Source: Sympetrum striolatum (Eukaryota; Arthropoda; Insecta; Odonata; Libellulidae). From it: DNA of 64,000 bases. Where the stretch lies: contig OX388350.1 in assembly GCA_947579665.1 (NCBI GenBank), positions 35,187,393 through 35,251,392 on the forward strand, in the 5' to 3' direction. The translations under genes were made by a program, and so were the position numbers. Under the pieces are notes generated by a model. That model was not told the origin of the DNA and did not search any database. It saw nothing but the letters and a program-made list of their open reading frames with translations. Positions 23,060 through 33,724 of this stretch are shown here, one piece after another; position 1 is the stretch's first letter; each line of letters begins with the position of its first letter.

Positions 23060-24765
23060 AAGGCATCAATAACCTATTCAACCACACTGCTATGCAACAG
23101 CTGTTTTAGTATGGTAATGATACATCGTCTACGGAATTTAAGTAAGCGAGTTTCGACATTTTCGAATAAATTATGCATGAAATACGGCACCCTTGTTGAT
23201 AAACGCAGCGGAGCGAGGTAATTTCTAGGACAGAGACGTGCATTGCGGTGACACACCGTGGAAGATGATAAAAGCGGAGGGCGATCCCACGACCTCTCGG
23301 TCAGGAAGCGGGGAGATTACGCACTGTGTCGCCAGTGCCGGAAATGTGATGCAATTCTGCGTCACGAACAGCAGTCCCCGGAGTTCACTGCGCCATTAAC
23401 CAATAAGCAATTTTTTCTTGAGCAACGTTCCAATTTCGCGTCGATTGCGAGGTTCTGCAACATCCCTCGAGTTAACAATTGTTTAAACGAGGATAAGTGC
23501 TAAAACATTATAGTTCCCTATATATGTAACCGAGTTACTCCGCGTTGGGCCAGCTCTATATAGGAGACTTATCCCACTTTGTGAGAACACCTCATCGCAT
23601 CGCTTGGCAATATTCGGAGAGAGGTCGAGTAATGGAAAAATATACTATTTCTTTGAGTTATGGGCATCCCTAGTAAATCTTCGCTTTCCATCTCCTTTTA
23701 TGTTGCGTTTCCAATGCGGTCTTTAGAACTAATACTAATTGCTTAACTTAAATTACTACTTGACCTCGGGTTATGAGGTGATGTTAGCAGCTGCCGTAAC
23801 ATCTCAACGAATTTCGCTATCGGAAATAAAAAGCAATAACTAAAGTTTCATTCAAGATAAGTACATGAAACCATCTATAAAGAAAAATTTCGATATTTAT
23901 CTCAACTTCTCTCGCGACGAGTTCTTTTTCACGCGAAAAATTAAAAAAAGGCAACGCATACAATTGGCTGCACGAACAAATTGCTCTGAGGCTACGCTCC
24001 ACTTAATCAATTATTTGCTAAGTTTTGGTTTCTTTAAACTAAGAAGTACGTGGTGTGTATTCGTGTTAATTTGTGCAAAGAGCAACTGAGGGAATAATCA
24101 GAATTTTACATAAGATTGGTAGGGAGTATTATCAGCGGTTTAAAAAATGAACACGGATGTCAAATTAGGGAGTAATGTTATATACATGACAAAAAATACA
24201 AAACACGCATATGAGTAAAGAATAACTCTTGCTTCACGAGAATATACGTATATGTATATGATATTATACGAAAATAATGCTTCTGTACGATGAATTCGTT
24301 CCGAAATCACACGCATTGGCCTAAATGCGGTTCCAAGAGTCCTTGTCCAATCACGAGTCCAATCCTAAGATTGTAAGAAAAGCATAAATATCGCAAAGAA
24401 TAACTCATTTATCAGGAAGGAGAGGAAATATACCACATTCAATATGTAATGTTCGTCCATAAAGGATGAGGTTAAACTATATTGGATGTAGTCCACCCAC
24501 GCGTTTTGACGATATTTGATTTTCGCAAAACTAAAAAAAATCCGTAAGTAGAGTCCTAAGAAGACGAGAAAAATTTTTATCTGTGCCATACTAACAAGTA
24601 AAATAATAAACAGCATGTAAAAGAAGTAATTCAATAATAAGTCAAAAACTATGCTTCTATCAACCGAGTCTTCCATCGCTAACAAAGACTAATAGCTTGG
24701 GGGGTTGCATAAGATTAAGGATACGGCATTAATAAAATTAAAATTTTTTGTGGCAATAATACAGC
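23060..24765. other. No recognised gene; GC-richer patch at about 23180-23500
   Basis: The GC-richer patch has an 81-codon plus frame at 23258-23503 with a C-R-Q-C-R-K-C spacing near residues 24-30. This is too short and isolated to call a zinc-binding domain. A 106-codon hydrophobic minus frame at 24365-24685 is rich in F, L and I, as AT-rich chance frames often are. Confidence 0.4.
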
Positions 24766-24929
24766 TCAGAATTTACTCAAGAAGCATCTCTGTTCCGATC
24801 CAACTTCCACGGATGAGAAATTATTCTTGAAAGAAGAGACAGAAAATTATAGGGGATGGTAGTGCGTACTTGGTTTGAAGCCGTAAGACGGGGTTCTTCT
24901 AAGGGTCTTGAATAGGCGATTGAAGGGAA

Positions 24930-25710
24930 AAATCAAAGGGCAAATTAGTGAAGAATAGTTCGGTTTTCAGAAAGGGAAAGGAAAGAGGGATGCAATTGGG
25001 GTGATGAAAGTACTTGCAGAACGAAACCTGGAATTTAAGGAGGATGTATGCGCATATTCTTTACATTTTAAGGAGGCTTTCGATAGAGTCCAATGGCAAA
25101 AGCTGATGGAGATATTATAGAAAATTGGGTTGGACTGGAAAGATAAGAGATTGGTGCAAAATTTCTAACTGAATCAAATAGCTCGCGTAAGGATAGCTGA
25201 TGGTGATTCGGATTGGGCTGAGATGAATAGGGGGTAAGACAAGGGTATCCTATGTCACCAACGCTTTTTAATAAACATGCAGAGGAAATGGCGAAAGAAG
25301 CCTGGGAAGAGATAGATAAGGGAGTAAAGGTTGGTGGGGAAGTAGTGAAATCTGTAAGGTATGCAAAAGATAAAGTATGTGATTCCGAAAAGGGTTTGCA
25401 AATTTTAGTAAATGCACTTAACGATAGAGCAAGGGAGTTTGGAAGGAAATTAAACGTACGTAAAAATAAAGTAATGAGGTTCATTAAGGGAAAGAAAGCT
25501 ACGTTAACGATAAGGGTAGATAAGAAAGAACTGGAGCAGGTGGATACATTCTCCTACTTGGGAAGTACTCTCTCTTGGGACGGAAGATCCAAAGATGAGT
25601 TTCGAAAAAGAATAGCCCAAGGAAGGAATAGGGCAAGGAAGCCTTTATGAAGCGAAGGGAATTGATGACCAAAGGTCTTGTCAAAGGAATCAGGAAAAGA
25701 TTGGTGAAAC
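24930..25710 (+). pseudogene. LINE reverse-transcriptase fragment, degenerate
   Basis: In consecutive plus-strand frames the segment reads FQKGKGKRDAIGVMKVLAER, then HFKEAFDRVQWQKLMEIL, a stop, KIGLDWKDKRLVQNF, a second stop, and ARVRIADGDSDWAEMNRG. A one-base shift near 25232 separates this from QGYPMSPTLFN at 25240-25272. Next comes KVGGEVVKSVRYAKDKV, where the catalytic Y/F-A-D-D is degraded to YAKD. LEQVDTFSYLGSTLSWDGR follows near residue 95 of the 132-codon frame 25252-25650. These are conserved blocks of a non-LTR reverse transcriptase. The tail after 25645 equals the start of the 13190 fragment. Two stops, a frameshift and the lost catalytic aspartate show it is dead. Confidence 0.9.
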
Positions 25711-25749
25711 TCTTGGTCGTAAAGAGTTATTATTACTCGTGAAATTATG

Positions 25750-26590
25750 ATCCTAAATAATTATTATTCCTCATGAATGTAACCTATCTAATTTTATGTC
25801 CATAACTGAAAATCAAACGAATCCCTTCCCCCTACTTAGCATGTAAATAAATCCAAAAATATAATGTTAATAAAAATATTTAGTAGTTTAAACATCATCC
25901 TTTCACGTCAATAAATTTTATTTGAGTATTGTTATTAAAATTGATTTACTATTATTTGGTTTATTATTTAGCGGATCAATTAATAAATAAATTAATAGTT
26001 CCAACAGATGTTCTAGTTAAATGAAAAGATTAAAGCGTTCACTCACCTAAGGAAACGCGAGTCGAAAGTCGCAAAGCAATCAACTTTCTAAACATTACTA
26101 GAGTATTTCTCACACTGACTTAAGTAAAATCATTTTCTGACGAATCGAACTAAACGCCTTTTCCCTCCCATCCACCGCTATGACCTCAAACGAGACGAGC
26201 AAACTGAAATACGTTTCCGCGATGCCCTTGCCACTCGCAATCGCTTTCCTTGATTAAGTCATTACACACCTCTCCCGTACCTCTGTCCCGGCTTTGAGCG
26301 TCAATCACACCAACTCTCGTTGTCTAACAAAGAACATTCTCAAATCTTTGCGTTCCTCGATGGACTAACGAACTCGTTTATTTACCAGTCCAAGCAAAAA
26401 TTCGTTCCTCGATAGCAGTCTGAAGTTACACAGAGAGACATTTACTGACAACTTTAGTTTACTTTCCTCAACCAAAGCTCAATTTCCCTCCGATCCGCAC
26501 AGAATTTCTGGAAAATGAAAAACAGGGTAAATGCTAACCCTAATGAAAGAAATATACATGTAGATCAATCAATAAGTTGTTCCCCTAAGT
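25750..26590. other. No recognised gene
   Basis: The first half is AT-rich. About 26040-26480 is moderately GC-richer without repeats or long frames. Confidence 0.4.
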
Positions 26591-26908
26591 CAGGGGTCTC
26601 CAAACTTTTCAGCCCGAGGGCCGCATTAACTATCAAACAGCAGTTTGGGGGACAAACACTCGAGGTCCAAATAAAAAAGAATCAAAACATAGATGTTGTT
26701 TTAATTATCATTTTATTATTATTAAATATAATAATTATTCTAATTTAATTCGGCAAAAAGGTTACGTCCATGTAAGCGGCGGCTGATCTTGGTAGGGTAT
26801 ACGTTAATTTCTGTGATTCTTTTCCCTAGACAAAAATGTCTCCACGGACCGGATGAGAGGGCCTCGCGGGCCGCATTTGGCCCGCGGGCCGTAATTTGGA
26901 GACCCCCG
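26591..26908 (+). mobile_element. hAT-like non-autonomous element with 8-bp target duplication
   Basis: The left end CAGGGGTCTCCAAACTTTTC and the right end (inverted: CGGGGGTCTCCAAATTACGG) form a terminal inverted repeat that continues into GGGCCGCATT on both sides. The flanks CCCTAAGT (26583-26590) and CCCTAAGG (26909-26916) agree at 7 of 8 positions, the duplication length expected of hAT transposases. The 318-bp body has an AT-rich centre and no coding capacity. This end sequence is of a type found in many animal hAT elements. Confidence 0.85.
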
Positions 26909-26919
26909 CCCTAAGGTAA

Positions 26920-27465
26920 AAAAAGCACGTTCCTGAGACAAGATCGATATTGCAGATAAAACGAAAGAAAGCCAGAGATTTTCCAATATTTGTTGCTCTA
27001 AACAAAAGTATTGTGACACGAGAGCAATAATATTGTGGTATTGTTGGTGATTTCCTACGTAAAATTTGCAAATGTTGTATAAGAATTAAAGCTTTGTATT
27101 CGTCGGCAGTAACTGCATATTTTGTTTATTTCAAAGATAACCAAAAATAACCTAAGCTTTTTTTGTAAGTGTTTTTGGAGCAAAAAATGAAATTTCAATC
27201 CAGAAACGTGAGTACTGTGTTCCGAAAACGCGTAGTCCATATTCATCAGATTCTACGCATGTGCATACATTACATAAACCCCGAGTTGATAAAATGTCAA
27301 TGAGTAAATGTCAAGGCTATTTAAAATTCATAGTTAACTTATAGCTACTTCACAGTGCTACGTTATTTTATAATAATTCATATATGTATTGTATATTTAT
27401 ATTTTTGTATGTATTTATTTTTTATCAATGTATTTTCATATTTTATGTAGTTGGTTTTATTATTT
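26920..27465. other. No recognised gene
   Basis: AT-rich, with no family matches or paired repeats noticed. Confidence 0.4.
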
Positions 27466-27469
27466 ACAC

Positions 27470-27512
27470 CGCACTTTTTGAGAGCACTGAAATGATGCTC
27501 TCAAAAAGTGCG
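27470..27512. repeat. Perfect 17-bp-arm hairpin at the edge of a family C copy
   Basis: Arms 27470-27486 and 27496-27512 (CGCACTTTTTGAGAGCA and its complement) are perfect, around a 9-base loop. The right arm runs straight into the TGCGATGTCC..TTTTCTCGGAATACCGG start of a family C arm. The hairpin may be the remains of the other arm or spacer after deletion. Confidence 0.75.
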
Positions 27513-27626
27513 ATGTCCATTTTCTCGGAATACCGGTGAATGAGACGAGGAACGCCGACAAAAACGGCTATTGGAGATTATAAACCTCCAATTCCTCAAC
27601 AGTCGTGCTCCAAATTTTCTTTCTTT
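27505..27626 (-). mobile_element. Family C single arm
   Basis: One arm only: GTGCGATGTCC, TTCTCGGAATACCGGTGAAT, GCCGACAAAAACGGC, GGAGATTATAAACCTCCAAT, then CCAAATTTTCTTTCTTTAC. The partner arm seen in other copies is absent and replaced by the adjacent short hairpin. Confidence 0.7.
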
Positions 27627-27785
27627 ACCCGTGTCTTATGCTTGGCTACCCATTTATCATTTGATAACCTATTTAAATGTAATAAATAAAAACTCGTAGC
27701 ACAGCTTAAAATTACTGACTGTGTTACAAGTATTCAGCACCGAGTTCAATTTTGGCTAAAACTCTGCTATTAGCTTGGAAGTGAT

Positions 27786-27930
27786 GTTTACTATACAGAA
27801 AGAGGAGTGAGATAGTATTCCCTTCTGTTTATTTCCTCACTGAACCCGAATACTATGGAAAACACAGGAGAGAAGCATGATAATCGTTCGAATAAAAACT
27901 TTCAATAGCATTCAAGTAGTTGTGACCAAG
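27786..27930 (-). repeat. Family A repeat, degenerate
   Basis: The minus-strand match includes GAGGAGTGAGATAGTATTCC, CCTT and a TTTCCTCACTGA..AATACTATGGAAAACA stretch. These correspond to the GAGTGAGGTAGTTTTCCCTT..TTCCTCATTGAG..ATGCTGTAAACGGAACA order at 59246-59310. Confidence 0.5.
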
Positions 27931-28399
27931 ATGAACGTTTGTATTCAGCATCATTATGATCTCGGTGGTCTTTGTGTTAGCACAGCAAGATAGATATATA
28001 TTATTTCTATCAGGCACCAAAAGTCAAATGAAAAGATATAGCAGTACTCACGATATATATAAGATATAGTACTTACAAATTATTACTGATAGGGACCATC
28101 AAATAAGCTCCAGCTAAGTTTTATAAATGCGTACTATTAGAGATACATAACATATAAGGAAAGGGTTAAATTATCATTGCATATAAGGGCGTGCACCCAG
28201 AAATTCGGACGAAACCACACTTGCCCTGGCACACAAAGATCCCAAAATGTCTTGTTAAAATGTTGTGGCCTGGTAGCCTAGTTGCTTAAGGTAGACTCCC
28301 GGATAGAGGAAGATCCCCCGTAAGTCTTTTTCCAAGTCCGTTTTACAGCCTACGTACATTTAACGATTTTCCAAAACCACATCCATTGCCGCTGCTTAC

Positions 28400-28640
28400 A
28401 AAATTCAGTTTTGGTACTACACCAGGGTCTACAGAATTGAAATTCCCACTTTCCGACTAACTCTTAGCATGCCGCGAATACGTTTTCGCGTGGAATAAAA
28501 CAGCTCACGTCAGTAATTAGATCCTGGGCTAAATGGTAATTAGATTGCTCGCGGCTGTGATTATGAACAGCTAGTTCACGACTATAGTCTGAGCAAGTTG
28601 ATGTAAACAAAGGTCGTTTCGCGACACAAAGAGAAGAAAA
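28400..28640. promoter_or_regulatory. Possible enhancer-like patch with paired homeodomain motifs
   Basis: A GC-richer, repeat-free patch carries GTAATTAGAT twice (28513-28522 and 28536-28545, 23 bases apart) and TGTAAACAAAG (28602-28612), a forkhead-type motif. Short motifs like these occur by chance in AT-rich DNA. The identical 10-mers at about two helical turns are the only specific point. No function is demonstrated. Confidence 0.25.
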
Positions 28641-29110
28641 TTAAAGGGAATAAGGATACATTTAAGTGAATAAAGCAGAATTCGCTTACAAACTGGGTCG
28701 CAGGATTTCGACCGAGGAATTCAAACAGCAAAATACGCCACGTGGATACCCCACCGGATTATGCCACGGATAAACAAGGTGCCCTCAAATTCAACGAATT
28801 TTGAGCTGGAACGTTGGCGCAAACTTGTGAAAATTAAAATTAACCTGGCAGGAAATTCGTATCTTTTATAGCGACACCAAAGCTAACTACGGGCGGAATA
28901 TGGAATAATCACGTAGAGAGAATAACCAAATTGTTAACTAGTTGGGTACCAATGATAAAGAAGTTCAAGATATAAAAAATAATATTTTAACGCTCCGTTA
29001 GTCTTGCGAGTTTTATTTGCAGCAACGTTAGCGAGGAGTGGATTTCTACATCACGCTTTAAACGTGTTACAAGGCCGGAAAGCACGTTTCTTTGCCATCA
29101 AACGATTTAA
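28640..29110. other. No recognised gene
   Basis: Mixed composition, no long frames and no repeat-family match. Confidence 0.4.
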
Positions 29111-29113
29111 CAG

Positions 29114-29292
29114 TACGTTCCAAAAGTTATTTTTCCCGTGAAAACGCCAAGCAGGAGGAAAGTAAAATTTTGATAATAGATAGGTAGGTAGCTGTACCTA
29201 CAATATATGGCACTATTTACAGCTATAATTTTACATTTCTCCTGCTCGGCGTTTTCGCAGGGAAAAAATAAGTTCGGGTACTTCTTGAACGA
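29114..29292. mobile_element. Mariner-like MITE with long arms
   Basis: The arms begin CGTTC(A/C)A(A/G)AAGT and share TTTTTCCC and GAAAACGCC(A/G)AGCAGGAG. They are inverted about a centre with TAGGTAGGTAGCTGTACCTA. The left half of a second copy is at 49776-49900. The start TACGTTCAAAAAGT and the arm layout suggest a mariner derivative of about 180 bp. The left flank ends in TA; the right flank does not clearly repeat it. Confidence 0.7.
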
Positions 29293-29904
29293 ATTAGTAT
29301 TATCATTTTTTAAGACGAATATGATCTATTGTATAATTTTCATCCATAATATTTATTTATTAACAATATAAAAAAATAACCTCAAACATGCATTTGACCT
29401 CTGGAGAAAAGGTTCAACGAAAAACGGTCTGTTAAACACCAGTAAATACTCTTATCAAAATACTCGAATCTTTAAATCGGATACAGACTCCTAGCGCCCA
29501 TTTAGCTCAACGACGACTTCCTTTCACGACAAAGTGTACTTCCAAGAAAAGGGTAGGCATAAAACTAAAACAAACAAGTTGGTTAAACGTGACCGTTTCC
29601 TTTCCAAACAATTTTTTTTAAATAACATACATTAAACGCTTCAACAAAGAACTGTATTCGAGATAAATTGGAAATATCAGAATCCTTCGGATTACCTAAT
29701 TTTAAAGTAGAATTAGAGATCATGGTGATAGCATTAGATGCAAGAAGCGAGTTATAGACTCTATATAGCCCGAATGAACACATATCATTATTATTATCTA
29801 TTTCTGTAATTTATATTGTCATTAATTTGATGAGAAGATGTGACTTAATTTGTGTACGTATTTTCAGTCTATATAAATAAAAAAATTAAAAAATCCTTTA
29901 TTAT

Positions 29905-30237
29905 AGTACCGCACAGTAAAGAGTATGCACGGAAATTTTCCTCGGAAAGGTATACCCCCACTCACGCTAATTCCTTACCCCTTGTGCTCAACGATACTAC
30001 CTTCACTCCCTTGTGGTCGCCAGCTTTCGCTAATTTTTCTCTTGATTTTCTTCAAAATATGCCATTCGTAGGCCTAAAAAAGTGCGAATTGAGAGAATTT
30101 GTCAACACTGAGCGTTGAAGCGACTCACTGTATGAGAATTGGGGAAAGGATACCAAAGGTGTAAGTGATTGGATGCGGGTTTGGTAGTCGATGCTCCGCC
30201 CACTAGTACCGAAAAAGGCTCTTTACTACGCGGTACT
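29905..30237 (+). mobile_element. Family B non-autonomous DNA element
   Basis: The left end ATTATAGTACCGCACAGTAAA is the inverse of the right end TTTACTACGCGGTACTATAAT (about 30222-30242). The interior has the CCCCCACTCACGC block, the TTGAGAGAATTTGTCAACAC block, a GACTCACTG..ATGAGAATTGGGG block and CCGCCCACTAGTACC. The order matches 44364-44762 and, inverted, 57408-57756. An 88-codon frame across it is a by-product of the repeat. Confidence 0.8.
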
Positions 30238-30244
30238 ATAATAG

Positions 30245-31230
30245 TCGATACAAGCTTCAAGCTGCTAACCGTAGAGCAGCAAGGAGCACACAAAACACAA
30301 ATTGAGTCAATACTGGGTCATTAAGACGAGAGAGTTCGTACAACGCTCAGTCTGATAGCAATTATAAAACAGAAACCACAAAAAATGGGTAACAAAAGAG
30401 AAACATAATACGCGAAAAGACACGGAAACATGCACATTATTTCTCGTAAAAATATATTGAACGGTGTTGGCCATCACAATATGGAATTCTATAACGGTTG
30501 AAATAAAAACAGTCTGTAATAATTCCAAGGAGTACATTTGGTGAACAAAACCGGTGTCAACTATTTTATGGGCCTAATGAAGCACTGGTTGAAAGAAATG
30601 AATACGAAAACTAGTTTCCGGAAATAATTCCTCGCTTAATCCGTGACCGAATCAACCCTTCCCCGTACGAAGAATCGAGAAATGCAGGACGTTTGCGGAA
30701 AGAATGCCACGGAAAATGCCAAAGAGAAGGTTTGAAGCTTCCGATCGCATCAAAGGGGAATAACCCAGGAGAAAGCGGTGGGAGGATTCAGCTCGGGAAG
30801 AGCGTCCTTCCCCAAGAGGGTGGCACAAACAAAACAAAAGGGCAACTCGAAAAAAGTCGGCGTAGGTTCAGGAGGTATTTATAAAGATTCCCTCCGAGTG
30901 CTCCTGCACCGGAGACATCCACGTGAGGACAGAAAGAAGAAAATGAAGGCGAAGCATCCGCGAGGACGAAACAATGAGAAAAAATCAAACGCAACAGCCG
31001 GTGAGTTGAAGATGACACGGAAAAGAAAGAGTTTTGAGCGATTAAAAAATGTTTAAAAGAGGAAAATTGTGGGGAATTACGGAGATAATAAACGCCACTA
31101 AAAATGACAACTTCCTGTTTAATTTTGTGACAGTCCACGACGAAACAAGGAAATGATAAATTAATATATACTACGCCTTCTGTGGTGATATAATTGAATC
31201 AGTCAAACGTACTTTTGTCATTAATAGAAA
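30245..31230. other. No recognised gene; GC-richer patch at about 30640-31060
   Basis: The patch has lysine- and arginine-rich plus frames (30693-30884, 30778-31056) and a 116-codon minus frame over the same bases. Open frames on both strands and the lack of any known motif argue for composition rather than a gene. The unit just upstream (30480-30620) has a CCGGTGTCAAC block resembling the foldback units. Confidence 0.4.
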
Positions 31231-31234
31231 ATGT

Positions 31235-31330
31235 TGACCATATAATAATAATTATAATAAAACGTCTTTTTTCAGGCGAGATTAAGACCAGAATTCTCTT
31301 CCACCATACAATCCATATGCCATAAACATA
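31235..31330 (+). repeat. Family D repeat, short fragment
   Basis: An (ATAATAATT)-type tract followed by AAAACGTCTTTTTTCAGGCG, AGATTAAGACCAGAATTCTC and TTCCACCATACAATCCAT corresponds to the edge of family D at 18150 and 61165. Confidence 0.5.
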
Positions 31331-31919
31331 TACAACATGTATGTATATAAAATATGATGTTAACCTCTAGTAAATGAATCATAGATTGCAAACCATACTG
31401 CGTTCTTGATTTTGTACTCAGTCATAGCTGAAATCCAGATTAAATTTATTTTTTTCAAAAAATTACAACAACTACACATGGCTATTACATTGGATGTAAT
31501 AACATATAAATAAACGTAAAAAATTGAGGAAAAACAAATAAGACATCCAGGATGGAAGATAGAAAAAGTTACAGAAATTTTCTAGGGTAAGCAATAAAAC
31601 TTAATTTCAAACGTCAGATAGAACCACATGGACTGGATCTAGATAGAAAAACTGGAACGAACTATACTCGACTAATGTCAACTTTCAGTTGTCAGTATCA
31701 GTAGGTTCCCGCGTGGTATTTCAACCCTCTCTTCTTAAAAGCTGTTTCCTGCGGCTGTTAATTTTCCTAAGATGGATTTTTTTCTTATATACCCCGATGT
31801 TTTTACATAAGAATTTACTCTACTCAACTCCATCTACATTTTTTGTTGTTAATTAAATCTGAAGATGAAATAAATGAGAGAGGTAACATGTACTTCTCCG
31901 TCTTTCGTATAGAGACGTT

Positions 31920-32339
31920 ATGCATTTATTTGATACGCTCGAGAGCTCGAATAAACCCGCGCTTTTTATCGCTTTAATTAACTCTCGCTACATGAGAAGA
32001 AACACGATTAATTTAGAGACGCTGTCAAAGGAGATGAAGGAAATAAAATCAACACTGACTATCCAATTCTTCGCGTTCGAACAAGAAACCATTACCAATT
32101 ACAGAAATATATTACAAAATTCCATATACATATATACATTCCATAACCTAGCACGCGAAATTACAAACCCTGACAATGAACGAAAATCGTATTCAACGAT
32201 CGGTGGTCAAATTTTAAGAGACGTTTTAATATACCTTCCATTAGAATGGAAAATACTGTTATCAGACACTAATAAAATGACATTATTTATACATAAAAGA
32301 AAGTTGTCAGGGTTAACAGTTTTCCTCGAGCGACAATGA
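31920..32339 (+). CDS. Uncharacterised 139-codon open frame, may not be a gene
   Basis: This is the longest open frame in the window and does not overlap a recognised transposon. It starts with ATG and ends with TGA. The composition looks protein-like (mixed charged and hydrophobic residues, no low-complexity run), with a KEMKEIKSTLT stretch near residues 37-47 and a YLPLEWKILL stretch near residues 108-117. I see no signal peptide, membrane segment or known motif. A frame this long is expected about once by chance in this much AT-rich sequence. It could be one exon of a host gene, a relic of an integrated element, or noise; no splice context supports it. Confidence 0.15.
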   Translation: MHLFDTLESSNKPALFIALINSRYMRRNTINLETLSKEMKEIKSTLTIQFFAFEQETITNYRNILQNSIYIYTFHNLAREITNPDNERKSYSTIGGQILRDVLIYLPLEWKILLSDTNKMTLFIHKRKLSGLTVFLERQ

Positions 32340-32551
32340 TAAATTCCATCCCATTCTATTTAGACGCTTTTGCCAGGGAATGCACAAAACACCTCTAGCC
32401 TCGTTTCTCACTTGATTTAAGAGCCTTGTTTACACGATTATCGTGCTCTATAAAAATAGAACTGATTTTTCAAGCTTGTAGCGGAGAAAAGGAAGGGAGA
32501 TAAAAATAAGCAGGAACTTCAATTAGAATCATCGTCAGCCGCAAGAATGAG

Positions 32552-32846
32552 ATAGGTGAAATACACCAAGCACAACTTACATTGGTGTAAAGAATACAAA
32601 TTTGGAACACGGCTGTTAACGATTTAGAGGTTTAAAATCTTCGATAGCCGTCTTTGTCGGCGTTCTTCACCAATGTAACCGGTATTCGGAGGGAAATGGA
32701 AGGCTCGGAATTCCGATCTTAAACTATCTGAAAAATCGTTAATCTGAGTCTTCCTGTTTTCTTCGAATACCGGTGATGGAGGTGAGGAACGCCGACAAAG
32801 ACGGTTATTCAAAATTTTATACCTCTAATTCTAAAACAATTGATTA
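32552..32846. mobile_element. Family C palindromic element
   Basis: Starts TAGGTGAAATACACCAAGCA and CTTACATTGGTGTAAAG, then TTTGGAACACGGCTGTTAAC and the arm with GCCGTCTTTGTCGGCGTTC and ACCGGTATTCGGAG. After a spacer of about 60 bases the inverted arm follows (TTCTTCGAATACCGGTGAT, GCCGACAAAGACGG, ATACCTCTAATTC). The 5' leader is shared with 34482, which fixes the left boundary of the family. Confidence 0.8.
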
Positions 32847-32849
32847 ATC

Positions 32850-33595
32850 AAATAAAAATGGAATAATGGATGGACGAGTGCACTAATAAAGATGGAATTG
32901 TTCTTACAGCACATTGTTATAATATCACACCAAATTTTCTCCTTAATAACAGACAAATAAGTGCTGAAATTAAGTTTTTTGAGTTACTTAATAACGATGA
33001 AAGTAGTAAGAAAAGAGCAAAAAGATGAAATTTCAGTGATCCGCAGTACTGTAGATATTAACTAATTTCTAAAAGGTGGATTTTATAAAAACAAGTTGTA
33101 CAACAAATATTTCACCAACAAGAGATTTAATCTATGGGACTAAACACTTTACTACAGGCCGTGGTGGGGGAGTGGTTCCGTAAAGCACGATGGCCACTGT
33201 TTTATGATCCTTTTTCATGATTCAACTGACACTTTATCTGTGGAAATATATGGTGATTTTCAAACAATTTGTTGTATGCTCCCAAGAATTTGGTTCAGTA
33301 TGTTGGGGTGATGCCTATCATTCAAATATACGCTGCATAAAAGTTACCCCAAATAAATTAATCAGAGTAATAAGGCCCTATTCTAGAATGGAGTCTTCTT
33401 TCTCGATATGTAATAAGATAAACATACTACCACTTAGATATCTCTTCGTATATAATGGTGTTTTATAATCGTGGAGGCACGTTAATAATCCTTGTTTGTT
33501 TTGTATAATTTAAGGAGGACTTTCTATTTTCAAACTCCTATACCAAATGTGCAGTTATATAAGCTATTTTATTCTTATGTAGCACCAAAATTGTT
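32850..33595. other. No recognised gene
   Basis: AT-rich, with short frames only (83 codons at 33217-33468) and no known motif. Confidence 0.4.
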
Positions 33596-33599
33596 TTAC

Positions 33600-33720
33600 T
33601 TAGTTCCCAAAAATGTAAAAAAACAAAGCACCAAAAACCAAAGCACATTTGATGGTTTTTGGTGCTTCCTTTAATTCTATATTTCATTCATCAGCTGCCT
33701 TCCGTTATTATAAAGTAACA
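33600..33720. repeat. Foldback unit, AAGCACC hairpin, copy 2
   Basis: Arms 33626-33639 and 33654-33667 (AAGCACCAAAAACC) are perfectly inverted around a 14-base loop. The right flank (ATTCTATATTTCATTC..CCTTCCGTTATTATA) is the inverse of the left flank of the copy at 18590-18636. The shared flanks show this is an interspersed element rather than a chance hairpin. Confidence 0.7.
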
Positions 33721-33724
33721 ATGT

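Noticed and set aside
24365..24685. 106-codon minus frame with hydrophobic stretches, as a membrane protein
   Set aside because: F, L, I and Y richness is expected from AT-rich DNA. There is no conserved motif, no GC shift and no neighbouring exon.
28265..28345. SINE-like head at GGTAGCCTAGTTGC
   Set aside because: An A-box-like start is present but no B box follows at a suitable distance.
4055..30118. Similar peptides from open frames at 4055-4363 and 29852-30118 (PTHxNxLPxVL...FLQxMP)
   Set aside because: Both frames lie inside family B copies, so the likeness follows from repeat identity. The frames are short, differ by indels and hold no domain.
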